From: Lethocerus indicus
Taxonomy: Eukaryota; Arthropoda; Insecta; Hemiptera; Belostomatidae
Direction of reading: 5' to 3'
Length of the DNA stretch: 64,000 nucleotides
Assembly: GCA_019843655.1 (NCBI GenBank)
Contig: JACDQD010000001.1
Coordinates: 45,787,659 to 45,851,658, forward strand
Shown one piece after another: positions 13,401 to 26,700 of the stretch. The translations under genes and the position numbers were made by a program. Positions within the stretch are counted from its first letter, which is position 1. Every line of letters begins with the position of its first letter. The notes beneath the pieces are model-generated. The model ran no database searches and had not been told where the DNA came from. It saw only the letters and a program-made list of their open reading frames with translations.

Positions 13401-16400
13401 AATTTCATTTTGATGGCACGCTAATTATCAAAAAGCATTTCCTCGCCGGGAAGGTTATTATTTTGGGCTTTGCCAGCCCTGCCGGATTGAAGAGGGGCGC
13501 GATTTTCCAACTTGGGCTAACGACGCTCGAGCGGGAGCGAGTCGGAAGGTGGACGGAGAAGAAGCGGGAGAGCCAAAAATCGCCGACCGACTCTATCGAA
13601 TACGAGTCTCGAAACTTTGTCGAGGGCCACCTTCTTTTCTTTTCGCGAAGTATTTCTTCAAATAATCCTCCGATACTCTCTTCATTCGGACGATTGTATC
13701 CTATCTATACGTTATTTATTGTTGCACCTCTTCTGAAATTCAGAAACATGTCCGGATTCCGGGAGACAAGCGACTCCGGCCGCCTCCGACACCCTCCCTG
13801 TTCTGGCAATTAAATTTAGGCCGCGAGGGTTCCTGAATTAGATAATGCAAAGTTGCACGGATCCAACTCGGTCCCCGCGCATTTTAATGCGTAATGCGCC
13901 GATTCTTTTGTCCGAGCGGGGGGGGGGACCATACTGTGATGGCCGAGGCAAAAGAATCGAGGGACGAGGCTTCTCGGGTTTTAAACCGGTGGAGGCGGGA
14001 GGCCCGGGCAAGCTTTTGTCCATTGCCTCGAGAAATCCGTCGTCCATTTATCATTTTCTCGTCGTGCCCTCGAAAAATATATCTCTCGGCGAGGAAGGCC
14101 GGAGACACGGCTCGCTTCTCGGCGATCGGTTCGACGATCGAACCGCGTCCGAAGTGAATTAAAAAGGATTCTTATCAATTGTTTTTTGTTGATTCCGTCG
14201 GCCTAAGGATATTACCACATTCGGTCGTGTTCCTTAAGCTATAAGGGTAAATGTATGACTTCCAGAATTGGGCTCGAGTCATAAGCGTTCGGAGGGTTGG
14301 AAAGAGCGTCGACTGGCGGCAGGTAGGATGAGCCAGTGACGGCATATAAACCTTAGACTGTGTAAGGGCGGGTCTGGAGGGCACCGATTTAGATGGTCTA
14401 GTTAATGTGGGAGGGGGCGGCGGTAGTATAAGGTGCGATATGGGGAGGGGGGCGGGCTATCGATTTCCACCGGCCGGTTCTCCACCACGCACCACCGCCC
14501 CCGATTTTACCTTTTGATTTTGTTTCGCCCACCCTCGGCCTATTAGCAGCGATCCGGCGCCTTTCGCTACGCGGCGGTTTTGTCCTAGGCCGGTCCGAGG
14601 CCCCCGAGCGCCGTATTGACCTACGGCTTTCGGCCGCTAGTATTATCCCCCCTCTGCGGAGATAATCAAACGCCGTATTAAATTATTCTGTCGCCGGTTG
14701 TTTGCTCCGAGCGGGCTCATTTAGCCCGGCCCACTAGGCGCGAGCGATGGTGGGGAAAATACTTACCCTAATTGAAACGATTTCCCGACGATTAATCGTC
14801 ATTTATGCCTCTCGGTATTTGATAGCCGGAAAAACGTGATCTTAATCCCGGACGTCAGCAGTTCGGATCCGCCTCTACGCAATTTATTTAATAAGCTAGT
14901 GCTATGTAGTGCTTTGTGGCCTTATCACAAAGCGCAGGTAAGATCACCAAGTTATTAGCCGATCTTAAGCTGCAAATTGTGCTATATAAGAAATGTTGAA
15001 ATAATAAGTTCCTTAAGTTCTTTGAAAGAATAAGAATAATTTTCATTTGGCAATAAATAACTGAATGCATCTTCTTGCAAGTTTATTTTTCCATTTGCAA
15101 TTAGTCCTTCCGATGGATTTCACCGAATTTAAGGCGTTCTCCTGGCTTGATGGATGCTGTGATCGACCGAGCTAAGGGATAGTAAGAAGAGAGATGAGAT
15201 TGGTACGAAAAATAAGAAGAGAACGGGGGAATTGAAATAATAATAATAATGAATCTCCCAAATTGTCGGTTGTCTTATTTGACGGGTAGCTATATTCGCA
15301 ATCGACGGACGAAATTACAGGAAACATTGGTACTGAGCTATAGGGCCAATAATAATAGGTAATAAAATGAAGTGGAATTTACACATATTGCCAGGTTTAT
15401 AAGGTTAAAGCTGCAAACTCTGCAATCGTGGAAATGATGTGCTGCGGCCGCTAAAACTGGGACAATTTTCGGTACCTGTTAATCCCCAGTGGATATAGAA
15501 GAATAAAGAAGGGCTCTGACGATGCCTTCGTTTCGGCTGACAGCCATAATCCGGGCCGGAGGCGTAAAGAATTGCGAGGACAAAGGGGACAGTGAGGGGC
15601 TTCAATTTTAGCGCTTAACAAAAAATTAAAAAAAATATAACGCCTCAATTAAGCGGACGGTTGAAAAAATCTGTACCCGGTTATCCGCCGGGCAGCCAGT
15701 AACCTATTTATTCGATTTCTAGTGCATTAACGGCGAGTTAAGTGGCGGAATTTCCGCCGTCCATATTTTTCGATTATTTCTTCTCCGGAGGTTTTATTCT
15801 ACTACGGCTCTCCGTTCTAGAGAATAGTTTAAAACTAGACTGGACAAAATGCGCCGAAAGCGAGCGTAGTGGAGAGTGTAAATTGGGAAAAGGAATTTTA
15901 TCGAGAAGTTTTTCCACCAGTTTATTTTACCGAAAGTTAGTTTCCCGGTAATTAAAAAATCCGGCTGCTCGCCTACAATGCAATATTTTAGTCGGAACGG
16001 ACAGAACGGTTTCGATACGGTCGGGCGCCGATGAAGCATCCTGCCGCACATTTGGACCGTTATTATTTTTAACTTAGTCGCAACTTTGACAAATAAAATA
16101 GTGCCGTATATTCGCGGGCACTGTTCCTCCTTATTCTCCAGCGCCCCAGGAGGCACAGCCGCCGATTGAAACACTTAACATTCGAACAGAGCGTTTTTAA
16201 TTCGGCTTCGACGGTAACTTGTCCTGGACGAATCGAACGTTCGTTCGATCGCACGAGCGTTCGAACGGAAAACAGGAAATGAAAAAGAAATAAGGGCCGA
16301 TGGAAGAAAACTTCCTATTTAAACGACGACCGGGGGGGATGGGGGAATAGGGAAATATTCGCAATCGAGATTAAAAACCGAACGTCTCCCGGTAAAAAAC

Positions 16401-17295
16401 CTATCCGAGATTTCAATTTACGAAATACGCTGAGATAGATCAGTTCGATATCGGCGCGTTTCCCGAACGCGAGTCTGAAAATGGCTTTTCCCCATTTTCC
16501 TTTCTACACTTTATTAGCCGGAACGGCGGGGGTTCGTCCCCGATTCTCAGTATTATATTGCATTCGTTCGACTTCAATGTACAAAATAAGTCGGATATAC
16601 AATCTCTGTGTTAATGTTATGTTTAATCACTGCGAAAAATGTAAAACCAAAATATAACAAAAAATTGAATGAATGGGGCTCAAATGGATTGCTCCGTTTC
16701 ATTGCAAAAGGTCTGACTTTTGAGCTTATTTGCAAACGCGTCGAGACAAACTCTCCTTCTATTCTATAAAATGCCCCCTATTTTAGAATATAATAGAAGT
16801 CGGAGGTCCCCTTTTTTCACGGTTCCGGGACATTTCCCGGAACGGTATCAATTTTTCGTGACACGCCGCGTTTTTCAAAGAGCAAAGATCCGTCCGATAT
16901 CGTTCCGGCGGTCCCGGCAAAACCTTTTTTTTTTTCCGCCCCTTCCCGGCTCATTTTCATTTGTACACTTTATTAACGGAATTGGCGGAGCTGAGTTTTC
17001 CACGGCGTCGGCACGCACTCTCCATTTTCCCCTCGCCCGGGCCGCCCCAATCCCCTAATGAAACATCTAATAAGAATATTACTATTCAAGCTGGGAAGGG
17101 GGAGAGGCAGCACACGCTCGGAGTCCCTCCAAATAAGGGAAGATTTCTTTAATTGGCTCCGATTCTCTTTCTTTTATCGCTTTATCGGAATCCAGGGATG
17201 AAAAGATTAAGCTACTGCACAGCCCTCGAGGCGGCAGTGTGAAAGAAATAAATTTAAAAAGCAAAATTAAACGAAATTATATCTATTTATCTACC
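10463..17295. other. No gene recognised; mixed AT-rich and GC/CpG-rich blocks
   Basis: The stretch alternates between AT-rich sequence and GC-rich blocks, notably about 13,840-14,110 and 14,400-14,760, where CpG is frequent and several overlapping ORFs appear on both strands. None of these ORFs shows a known domain. The GC-rich blocks could be regulatory or conserved non-coding elements, but only cross-species alignment could show that. Confidence 0.4.
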
Positions 17296-17313
17296 TATCT
17301 ATCTATCTATCTA

Positions 17314-17372
<59 letters not shown>
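17296..17372. repeat. (ATCT)n passing into (AT)n
   Basis: A short tetranucleotide tract of CTAT units runs directly into an AT dinucleotide tract, consistent with slippage from one repeat type to the other. Confidence 0.95.
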
Positions 17373-17376
<4 letters not shown>

Positions 17377-17433
17377 ATATGCTGCCGCTAGCATCATATC
17401 AATGATAGATATAGCATCCAGTCCAGTTTCGAG

Positions 17434-17435
<2 letters not shown>

Positions 17436-17487
<52 letters not shown>
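17436..17487. repeat. (AT)n microsatellite
   Basis: A second AT run begins about 65 bp after the previous one. Confidence 0.95.
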
Positions 17488-17489
<2 letters not shown>

Positions 17490-18187
17490 ATAATGAACGA
17501 AAAATCGAACAAAGTTAACAGAACTGAACAAAGACAAATAAAAAGTAATGATCTCCCGGTTTTGTTCTTTGGGCATACCAGTCTCGCTATTTGACCGCGG
17601 TGCCTCACAAGCAACCGACTGTTGGACAACTACTAAAGACTGAGATCAGCCGAAACCTGGGCCCCAAACAGTTGCTAACGAGTTATTAACGATAAAACTG
17701 AACGATAAAAAAAAATTAATTGAACGGAATTTATATAATTCACCGAATATTTGAGCGGCGCCGGCATTTTTCGGATTAATGGTTATACACTGTTCCAGGG
17801 CCTTACGACTGTTCTACGCATTTCCACGTTCGAATTCTGATTTTAAACGTAAGCTTTTTACCACCTTCTGTTTTCTCATTTATGCTCTCATTTCTGCCTC
17901 GCTATTGCACGATCCCATGGCAACGATTGCCTTTCCTCCCGCGACATCGCCGCGATTTCACTGAAATCCGGTTTTAATTACCGTCCGAGAGGATTGTGCC
18001 GCGGCTCCAGCGGCCGAGGGAAGAGCAACAAAGGGGCCGGGCTTAATGGGCATCAACTCCAATAGGGCCCACAGCCCTATTACGGGTCAACTAAGTTTGA
18101 TATCGTAGAGTTTGATACCGCAGTATAACGAGATATTGTTATAAACGTATCTATAACAGGTAAGGACAACTCGTTTATAGCGAGTAA

Positions 18188-18188
18188 A

Positions 18189-18255
<67 letters not shown>
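18188..18255. repeat. (AC)n-(AT)n compound microsatellite
   Basis: An AC tract of about 20 bp adjoins an AT tract of about 46 bp. Peptides predicted across it are repeat artefacts. Confidence 0.95.
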
Positions 18256-18257
<2 letters not shown>

Positions 18258-18728
18258 TGCCCAGAAATCGACGAATAACTCCGGCCGTATTTCCTCGCTC
18301 TCGTTCCCTTCATTCTCTTATCGAATAAACCTCGGACTGGGTATCTCAACATCGATTCCCGGCTCTCCAACTAATATCCCCCTCCCCCACTCCACCGCCT
18401 TGGAATAAAAGCATATACAGAACATTTCAAGCGCCTCCACTGCTTATTTAATTTATTTTTTTTCATATTTCGATTACTCCATTTTATTCCCGTCGGTTGG
18501 TCCGGGCAGACTATTTTGAATGGCCCGCTAAAAGAGTTTCCCCGGGAGTCATACGAAAGGTTATCGATTGGACTGGATGCAGAACAACTTCATAACGCCC
18601 TGTGGAATTCAGTGAATAAGTTCAGAAATCAATGTTAAAGAAATAGTCGCCGTGCAGTATTGAAACTCAAACTTTTACACGTGCCGCCCGGAGAAGAATG
18701 AACTAAAAAGAAAATTGAGTTTAGAATA

Positions 18729-19036
18729 CAGTGGGTGATCGGTTAACGAACATAATCCGTTCCAAGATTATGTTCGCTATCCGAATTGTTCGTTAACCGA
18801 TCACCGATGAACCGATCACCGATCACTGCTACATAGTATGAATGATGACGTGTCAGCGCACGCGCACATCCATTTTCAGGACGAATTGAGGACTGGTGTC
18901 TGGTGTTCCGAGAGCCGAGAGGTTTTCGTTAGAATTAGTTTTTGTTCGTTATCCGAATATTGTTCGTTGTCCGAACACAAAAATCTTTCCTGAAAGTGTT
19001 CGCTGTCCGAACTGTTCGGTAACCGATCACCCACTG
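18729..19036. mobile_element. MITE with terminal inverted repeats and TA target duplication
   Basis: The element begins CAGTGGGTGATCGGTTAACG and ends with the near-perfect inverse GTTCGGTAACCGATCACCCACTG. It is flanked on both sides by TA (18,727-18,728 and 19,037-19,038). It is 308 bp long and contains internal repeats of the terminal words (ACCGATCACC, TTCGTTATCCGAA) but no ORF of note. TA duplication and a CAGT start are typical of Tc1/mariner-superfamily elements, and the 'gttaaccga' wording resembles pogo/Tigger-type ends. I infer a non-autonomous derivative. Confidence 0.85.
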
Positions 19037-19051
19037 TACCTGTTTTTTGGT

Positions 19052-19265
19052 CTGCGAGAGGTTGGAATATCGTAGATTTCGCGTTCTTCTGCCTCCTCTC
19101 GCTGCTTTGGTCTTTTGTTAGACCGGTTTTTTTTAAATGCCCAAAAAGCGTCCAATGTACCGCTACCGATGATGGCGACCAGCAGAAACCGGTCTAACAA
19201 AATACCAAACCAGCGAGAGGAGACAGAAGAACACGAAATCTGCATTCCTGCGGATGCATAGGAAT
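19052..19265 (+). repeat. Foldback repeat (copy with both arms)
   Basis: The left arm (about 19,060-19,131) is the reverse complement of the right arm (about 19,185-19,250). The shared words are GAAACCGGTCTAACAAAA, CAGCGAGAGGAG and AGAAGAAC.CGAAATCT. The two arms would form a long hairpin around a short centre containing GATGATGGCGACCAG. It lies immediately downstream of the TA-flanked MITE. A second two-armed copy is at 21,818-21,960, and partial copies are at about 41,985, 43,430 and 52,198. Confidence 0.75.
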
Positions 19266-19576
19266 AGAGCTCAAGAATGTCCGGAAGAATACCTCGCCTT
19301 TTTCCTACCCGATTCTGGATCAAGAATTTCCCCACTAAAAGTGAGTAAAAAAAATCAGAGGAGTTCATTCTGTTTGTCGAACTGACACCGCGAATGCTCT
19401 ATATTTTCTTTTTTTTTGACCCATTTATAAATCTCTATGGGATGGCGGAACATTCAACAGGATTAAGCCACGTTACTAGAAAGAGAACGGACTTTTTCGC
19501 AGCCGTCGCGAAAACACATTTCGCAATTAATTCCCAGCGTTGATGTATTCATATTGTTCATACGGTTCGGTCGGCG

Positions 19577-19748
<172 letters not shown>

Positions 19749-19754
<6 letters not shown>

Positions 19755-21817
19755 GAGCGTTCCGTTTGTTTTTTACAGTTCCTTTTGCTTTATAACCTCC
19801 GGTCGAAAAAATTAAAGGGAGGAAATCGACACGAAAACGCGGATATTCCCAATTCCCAGTCGCGGAACATAAAGGGGGGTGGTAGCCGCCTGAGCGATAA
19901 AGGGACACACGATTGGGTCTCAACGCCCTTCAACATTTTTGTTTTAAGCACCGGAATTTTAGAGGTGATTGGAGCTATGAACGACTTAATGAAGAGTGGT
20001 AGAATGTTAACTCGATTAAGGAGTGATGTAGTTTCGCACATCGTCTACGAATGAGTATACAAACACTGTGGTATCGACCCAGCTCACATTATCCCGCTCA
20101 TAAGGAACGATTACATACCACCAAATACAACACCACTCACAAGTACTAAGGCATACAGTAACGTGACCAAAAATTCGTTCCTAAAACATAAGTCTACTTC
20201 TCAAAATATGGAGAGCATCGACAGCATCTAAGTAGCAGGAAATTGGTAATTAACCTCGATAACCTGACGGCTGAGAAGTTAGGACCTCAGCGAGAGGAAA
20301 CTAATTAATCTAATTAGTCTTATTATCGTGCAATTCACGGTAATAAACCTACGACCATTTACCTCAAACTAATTACAGACTGCATTCGTTATTTACAAGT
20401 ATGAAAAAAGAAGTAAGTGACCGGAGTTAAACCGTCGAATATTAGTTTAAAATAGTTATTATCCACGTTGACAAGAGTATATATTTATATGCGGGCATAA
20501 TTACCATCATCGCTAGCCTTAAAAAGCCTATCTCTCTATAAGTTTTACTTGGGCAATCATAAAAAGTTGGCAAGTCGGGAGTGGGGTTTATCACTCGGTT
20601 TACCACCTACCCCGGGGTTCCCGGGTGCGCGGAGGGCGTTTAATTAATATTTCTTTCAATCTTTTTATACTTATTATTGCGCCGAGTTTAATTAGTCAGC
20701 TCCCCGAACATTTATATAATAGGGTGTCCCCTGCCGGTCGAAACCGAGACAATTAAATTGATTGAAAGAATGTAGCGTTATATGCCTTTCTGCCGATCCG
20801 ACATTGTTCAATTAGGTTTCGTATATTATAAAAATAAGTTAAGGGTAACATACAATATCTATTATTATAATCTTTAGATACAATAATCTCGAGTTAAGTG
20901 GCTCACGAGCGAATGAATACACTAGCTGAGGCTGCAACAATGCATTCTGTCTTCTAACCCGCTTTTATTACTCAAATGTCGGACTTCGTTAGTAGCTTAA
21001 TATCTGAAAGATGGGGCTTTGCGAGCTTTACCGGTATGCTCGACAGTAATTAGTGCAATCGGGCGTCTGTAAAATGTTTTCCAATGTGATTTGACACCGT
21101 TTCATATTCTCCAAGGTTAATAATCCTTGGGTCCTTGGGGTCGTTATAGGAATCACTCGAGGTCTTCATCAGAGTGTTCTGAGAATCTGGACGTTAGAAA
21201 ACATCACAGCATTTAAACAACACGGGCATTATTTATTTCGTCAATTTCTTTTAGCTCCTTCTCTCGCCCAGCGACTATATCTTTAAGATCGACTTCTACA
21301 GTTCTTCGGTAGGTAGTACAATCGACAACGTTTCGGACGATACGTTGTTTCTATTCGTTCGCAGTAATTTTGAAGTCGAATAGTGGAGATAGTGGATCGC
21401 CGGGGAAAAATGCTGGCTGTAAAGTGTTCCCGTACTAGCGTCTCGGTATGAAAGAGCGTTAAAGGACGGGGCACGCGGGAAAGTTGAGACCGTAGCCGGG
21501 TCGCATTATCGGGCGGCCTATCGGAGAGAAGCAGAGGCCGGCGGCCGGGGCGTGGCCCGCCATTAATTAGGAACGACCGGTTTTTATTAAAAGGTGAGGC
21601 GGCCGGTAGGGGCCGGGGCGGTCGGTGGTGAACCCGCCCCCAGATATTGCCGCCCGGGCCACATTACCCGGCCCTGCAAGACCCAAATGAAAATCCCCCT
21701 AGGCCGCCCCGAAACTAAAAATATACACTATTAAAGACGGAGCGGACCGATCTAATCGCCTTTTCCTATCGGCGGTAACGATATAGGAATCTGATGCCGA
21801 ATCCGACCTAAAACAAT
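19749..21817. other. No gene recognised
   Basis: The frames opening out of the GA tract continue a short way (to about 20,054) but have no recognisable content. I see no splice-linked exon here. Confidence 0.45.
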
Positions 21818-21960
21818 ATTTTCTCTGTAGTTTCCTCTATCTTCTGTCTCCTCTCGCCGGTTTGGTCTTTCGCTAAACCGGTTTCGGCTGCAACACGAGA
21901 GGAGGCGGAAGACCCGAAGAAAGCTATAGAAAGCTACAGTATTCCAAACCCTCGCAATTT
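21818..21960 (-). repeat. Foldback repeat (second two-armed copy)
   Basis: Read on the minus strand, it runs TTGGAATACTGTAGCTTTC ... CCTCCTCTCG ... GCAGCCGAAACCGG ... CGAGAGGAGACAGAAG ... AAACTACAG. This matches the order and orientation of blocks in the 19.05-kb copy. The two arms are inverted relative to each other. Confidence 0.7.
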
Positions 21961-22689
21961 ATCCGCAACAGCGTGCTCGTTGGATGTCTCATCCGCAGTT
22001 AGCCCGCATCACAGCCTGATTATGATGTGAACGGGAAGCTAACTGCTTTGGAACCAGAGGTCAGATATGTGGCTACCGCTCTCTATACCGCCATACGGTT
22101 TGTGGTTAGCTTGAAAAGTCCAGAAAAAAATTAGGAAATGAAAACTTGAAAACCTTTCCGGGTGTACCAGACCGGTACGATCCGTTCGTTATCCAATCCT
22201 CGAACGCCTTGGAACCGAGCGGGCTAATGAATGGGCATGCGCCGTGCCCCATGTGCCTACTGTATTTATTGACGAACTGCTACTGACGACGGCGGGAATC
22301 GTGTATACAGTATTACCCGGAATATAATACCCACGACTAGACAAGATCTATTCCTCGGGTCCAACTCTACGAAAACGCTCGCTACAAATCCCTAAAAAAA
22401 TTGAACTTAAATAAAAAATAAAATACGGTTATAATTTATTAAAGTAGGACCGCCGATGGTATTGGGACTCCGGGGCGACGAATAATCAAGAATAGGCCCG
22501 GCATAATTCACTTCAGTGCCAAGCTTTTTGAATAGTTGAGCGGATTTTCGATTTGACGGAGTGTTTAAAAAAATTCGCTTTTGAACTTTTTCGAAAGGTC
22601 AAAAAAGGAGCGTTTCCAGTACGTAGGCTAGGAGAGCGGGGCATCAGATATACGCGCCTGTTTCTGGCCATCACAATGGCGGATTTATC
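21961..22689. other. No gene recognised
   Basis: Non-coding sequence. An A-rich stretch lies near 22,390-22,430, but it is on the wrong strand to be the 3' tail of the minus-strand retrotransposon fragment that follows. Confidence 0.4.
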
Positions 22690-23700
22690 GAACTAAACAT
22701 AAATTTTACTTCATGGGGGCGAATGAGTGGCCCCCCCATTTATCCGTTTTCAGTCTTCTTCTCATTAGAGTTATTATGCCTGGAGAAAGAGGAACAGCGG
22801 TGGTAGTGTTTACACAGGGTAGGTAAACTTTATAGGGTTTTACATTTTGCGCATTGGGGAGCTCTGGTTTTAGTTCGTAAGTATTCATGCTCTGCGTGTC
22901 TAATTTTCTTAATTAACATAGTCTCATGTCTCGTCGGTAGTCTTTTTCGTTTACACCCGTCCATTCTTGGCGCGTATTTAACTGCCAGGAGAAGGCGTGG
23001 ATAAAAATAAATAATACTTTTCTTCCTGGGACGCCCCGTGTCGTGTACTCTTAATGCCAGGGCCGCGAGGGGGTCTTGTATAGTGTTATATGTGGTTCTG
23101 TAGGGTGCAGTTAACGTGAGCCTGGCTATAGACCGGTGCAAGCTGGGTGTCCCCTGCCGACCCCTCTTAACTCCCGGAGGAAACTCTAATATTCCACTTC
23201 CGACTTAATATCTTTCGGCTCGTATTTCATCTTAAGTTCGGTTGGGTTTCTATTTTTCGGCCTCTCATTAATCGAACGTCGTCGTCTGTACGATCAATCC
23301 GCAGCCTATGCTTCATTTTACCCACTGATCTGTGTGGGTACCCTATTGCGGGGATTGTGGAGTCCTCTATTTTCGTCCAGGTTTAGTCCAAGATACTTCA
23401 CACATTTCTTTAGGGGCACGTCTGTGTTCCCGTTTCGGAGTACGAGATATTGACAAGCCGAGTCTTTCGCTGGTTTTAGACGCGCGTGTTTTTATTTCCC
23501 GCTATTCCAATTTATTTTTGATCGCCTGTACCGCCTTTTTCAGTCTGCATAGCAATTTCTTAGCCATAGGCTTGAGGAGTAGAGGGACAGATCATCGGCG
23601 AATCCTAATGCTAATTTGACTCCATTTCCTTAGATGTGAGATAAGGTCGGTTGTGTACTGTACAGGTTGAGCTATACATATCGAAGCAAATACAAATACT
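22690..23700 (-). pseudogene. Decayed non-LTR retrotransposon, reverse-transcriptase fragment
   Basis: Read on the minus strand, around 23,620-23,565, one frame gives GVKLALGFADDLSLYSSS. The FADD tetrad is the catalytic motif C of non-LTR reverse transcriptases, and its surroundings fit the jockey-like/CR1-like groups. About 60 residues further on, around 23,420-23,370, another frame gives KKCVKYLGLNLDENRGLHN, the 'KYLG..LD' block that follows motif C in these enzymes. A YTTDL segment just upstream fits the end of motif B. The frame changes at least twice and stops interrupt it, so it is dead. Weak coding texture continues to about 22,706. The 5' part (endonuclease, ORF1) is not recognisable. 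Confidence 0.75.
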
Positions 23701-26700
23701 TTCTTTTTCCTCGAATATACATACCGTATCGTAAACGATATACATATTCTGTTTGATACATGTATGCCGGCGGTTTGAAGTCTAAATAAATTTGTATTGT
23801 TCACAATATTGTTACGGTAATCGGCAAAGTTAGAATGCGTATCTCGCATGTTTTTGTTAGCGTTTCAATCGCCTTTTCCATTTTCTGATCAGTAGTCAAG
23901 ACGTCCGGCCCCCACCGATTTCTAATTGTCCCTCACCTGCTCTCATTATACATAGGCATCTTGAGAGCGGTCGCCTCGTGATTAGAACTTTAAATGGAGA
24001 GCAATTCTTCAGGAACAAACTACCCAACTGAAATCTAATTTATATACAGGAGTTAGTGAGCGACCTCGATCAAGGTACATTGAAGGACCGGAGGTCAGAG
24101 TGATGCGGCCTAAACTTGTCGGAACCAGGCTTCTTAGCATCGTCAATAGCATTCCTTTAGTATCTTCCCTTTCCCAGATAGCTCAAATTGTCTTGTAATA
24201 GTTCTATGTTGAAAGCTTATTTTGCACTGTATCTCTAAACACTCCTCAATTCATTTATATTATCCAGAGGTAGCGACATTAGGTAACAACATTATGTAAT
24301 GTTGACCGGCCTCATAAATACAGATCGTGAGTAATGGCTCCAATCTACATAACTAATTTCATCATTTTCAGGGAGGACGTTTAATCCAATTATGTAATAT
24401 TTACCGACAGATTATCTTTTGAGTTTGTAGTTTTAACTGCAATTGGATGTGTATTTGAGGACAAGGCAGACAAGGGCTAGATTGGCTCCAGTCGGTTTTA
24501 CGGGCGGGCTATTTCCTGTTATTTTATTTCTTTTTATATTTTCTCCCCTCCCGTCGTTTTTACGAGCCTCTCTGAGGGGGATTAGAAAAGGGGCAAGGAT
24601 TGTACTGGGACCAGCCAAAAACTAGGCAGAGAATTTAAAGATAATACAAAGGCCTCGGATTGTACAAAATACAGCAGAAAGGCGGAATTCAAGGAAAGGG
24701 GGCGCCTGATGTTAATCCGACTTGGTATTTAAACATTAACTTTTTAATATTCACACCGAGGTAAGCGTTCAGACTATGTAACAGTGATAATATAACTAGG
24801 GCAAAACCGAATTTCGATTCCCTCCATCGATAGTACTGTAAGGTTAGTAACACTCACTTATGGACAATAAAAGATATTGCCTAGCAGACTATACTGGACA
24901 GAATATGAGAAATGAGAGGGTGTACGTTAGAGTACAATTAATACATATATATATATTACTTCAGTTGCTCAGTAGTTACCCTCCCAGCGTCAGTAGAGAA
25001 CGCGATTTCTTCCACTCGGCGGGAACCGAGTGGCATCCCAACGAAAAATTAGCCCAGTCCTTAGTTTTAAAGAACTGGGCTGTGTGAGACCAAGACTCAC
25101 TCATGCTAAAGGAAAGAGTGAGGGAATTAAAAGAAAACTCTCTGGAATTAAACCTTACGCCCCGGCCGACCACCGGCTCCCGTGGGGCCTTCCTGGGGTA
25201 GCGGGTAAATCATAGCGATTTAATATTGATAGGTTAATAGTTAGAGGCGAGTGATGGGGCCTGTCAACTCCAATATTCATAGCCGTTCGGACCGAGTTGG
25301 CAACTTGGGGTTGAATCGAAGTGGTGAGTGGGGGCTCCGAGGTTCATTTCGGTTGTACAGTTGTAGATGGGTATGTCGGAGTATAAATCGCGGCCAAGAT
25401 GTCTTCAGATTCGTTTAATACATTCTTCCGAAGTTTTCAGTTTTCATTTTGACTGCTTGTTGCGTACAGATTTAATCCAATAATATAAATACGTGAGATA
25501 TACGGCATATCATCATTCGTTTTGTTAATTAAACTCAGTTACACTAAAATATTGATATCATTAAAAAAAGTATAACAACTCCAAGAACTAGTTTATCCAG
25601 TCTAGATAATGCACCAAGCATTTGAAATAATGATTGTTATAAGCTTGGAAATGTAGTAATTAAATCGCAAATAATACCGTAAATGAATGTTCGGGTCCAG
25701 GATACCCGGCAGAGTGATCTTCCCGGAATTAGCACATTTTCCGATCTTTTGAGTCAAAAATTGACAAAAAATTACATTTTAAAAGACTTTATTACCTTAC
25801 TGTGTGGGAAAAAGGTTTTACGGAACAGGGCAAAAAATTATAAAGCGCTTGCCAATATCCCGGGACCAGAAGGCGGCCGCGAAAAAGCGTTGGGGCCATT
25901 TCTACGACCAAACTTTCCACCTACGAGGTATGAATTCAGGCCACCGGTAAGCTGCGAGTTAATGTCTGTCTGGGATTAGGCTTAAAGTCGCTTTGAATTA
26001 AGTGAAACCGACCACGTCCGCTAAACCGCTTCGAATTTAAACCGTCAATTCGGCGTCCGATGCGGTAAACAGGGCATGGGATTAATATAATATTGAAGTC
26101 GCGAGGGGGGCCCTGATTCCAAATTTTCGGGAACGGAATCTTCCCGGGACTGCGGACCGAAAATTACGCGGTTCGTTTATTCCAGTTCTGAAAGGCCATT
26201 ACTGGTGTCGAGTCAATAATTAAAGAAATAAATTATTCGGTTGTACAACGAATAAATCATACGACCTTTATTCTTTAGAACAATGTCCGAGTTTTGTATA
26301 AGGCTTGTCTCCGCAGGCTTCCAGCTCCCTACTGTTAGCGAGATGAATATTCAAAATATTTTACACTAATGCGCGGAATTTTCAGAGAAATTATAAAGTA
26401 ATTAAAGAGTAACACTTGCCCAAATCCGATTAACAGTTGAAAAGGGCCCTCCTAACCCTTTAGGGCGGGTAAAAACAGTCTCGAAATGGACAGATTGGGA
26501 ACGAAGGCAAAGAGACCTATTTGGAATTTTCCAAGCAAGAAATCGCCTTAAAGACGAGTAATAGGGTCTTCATTTATTCGAAATTTAAAAAAATATCCAA
26601 ATTTCTAATACAGTCTTGTAATAAATGTGCTACTTGACGAATGCGCTAGACTAAAACGACGCGATACGAGGCTTCGCTCGGACTAGAGGAAGGGAGAACA

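Noticed and set aside
13838..14178. Five overlapping ORFs on both strands
   Set aside because: GC-rich DNA with few stops; no frame is better than the others and no domain is visible.
17394..18370. ORFs with poly(Tyr-Ile) or poly(Val-Cys) runs
   Set aside because: AT and AC microsatellite artefacts.
21113..21180. CTGATGAAGACC on the minus strand as another hammerhead core
   Set aside because: The required GAAA block and a pairable stem do not follow it.
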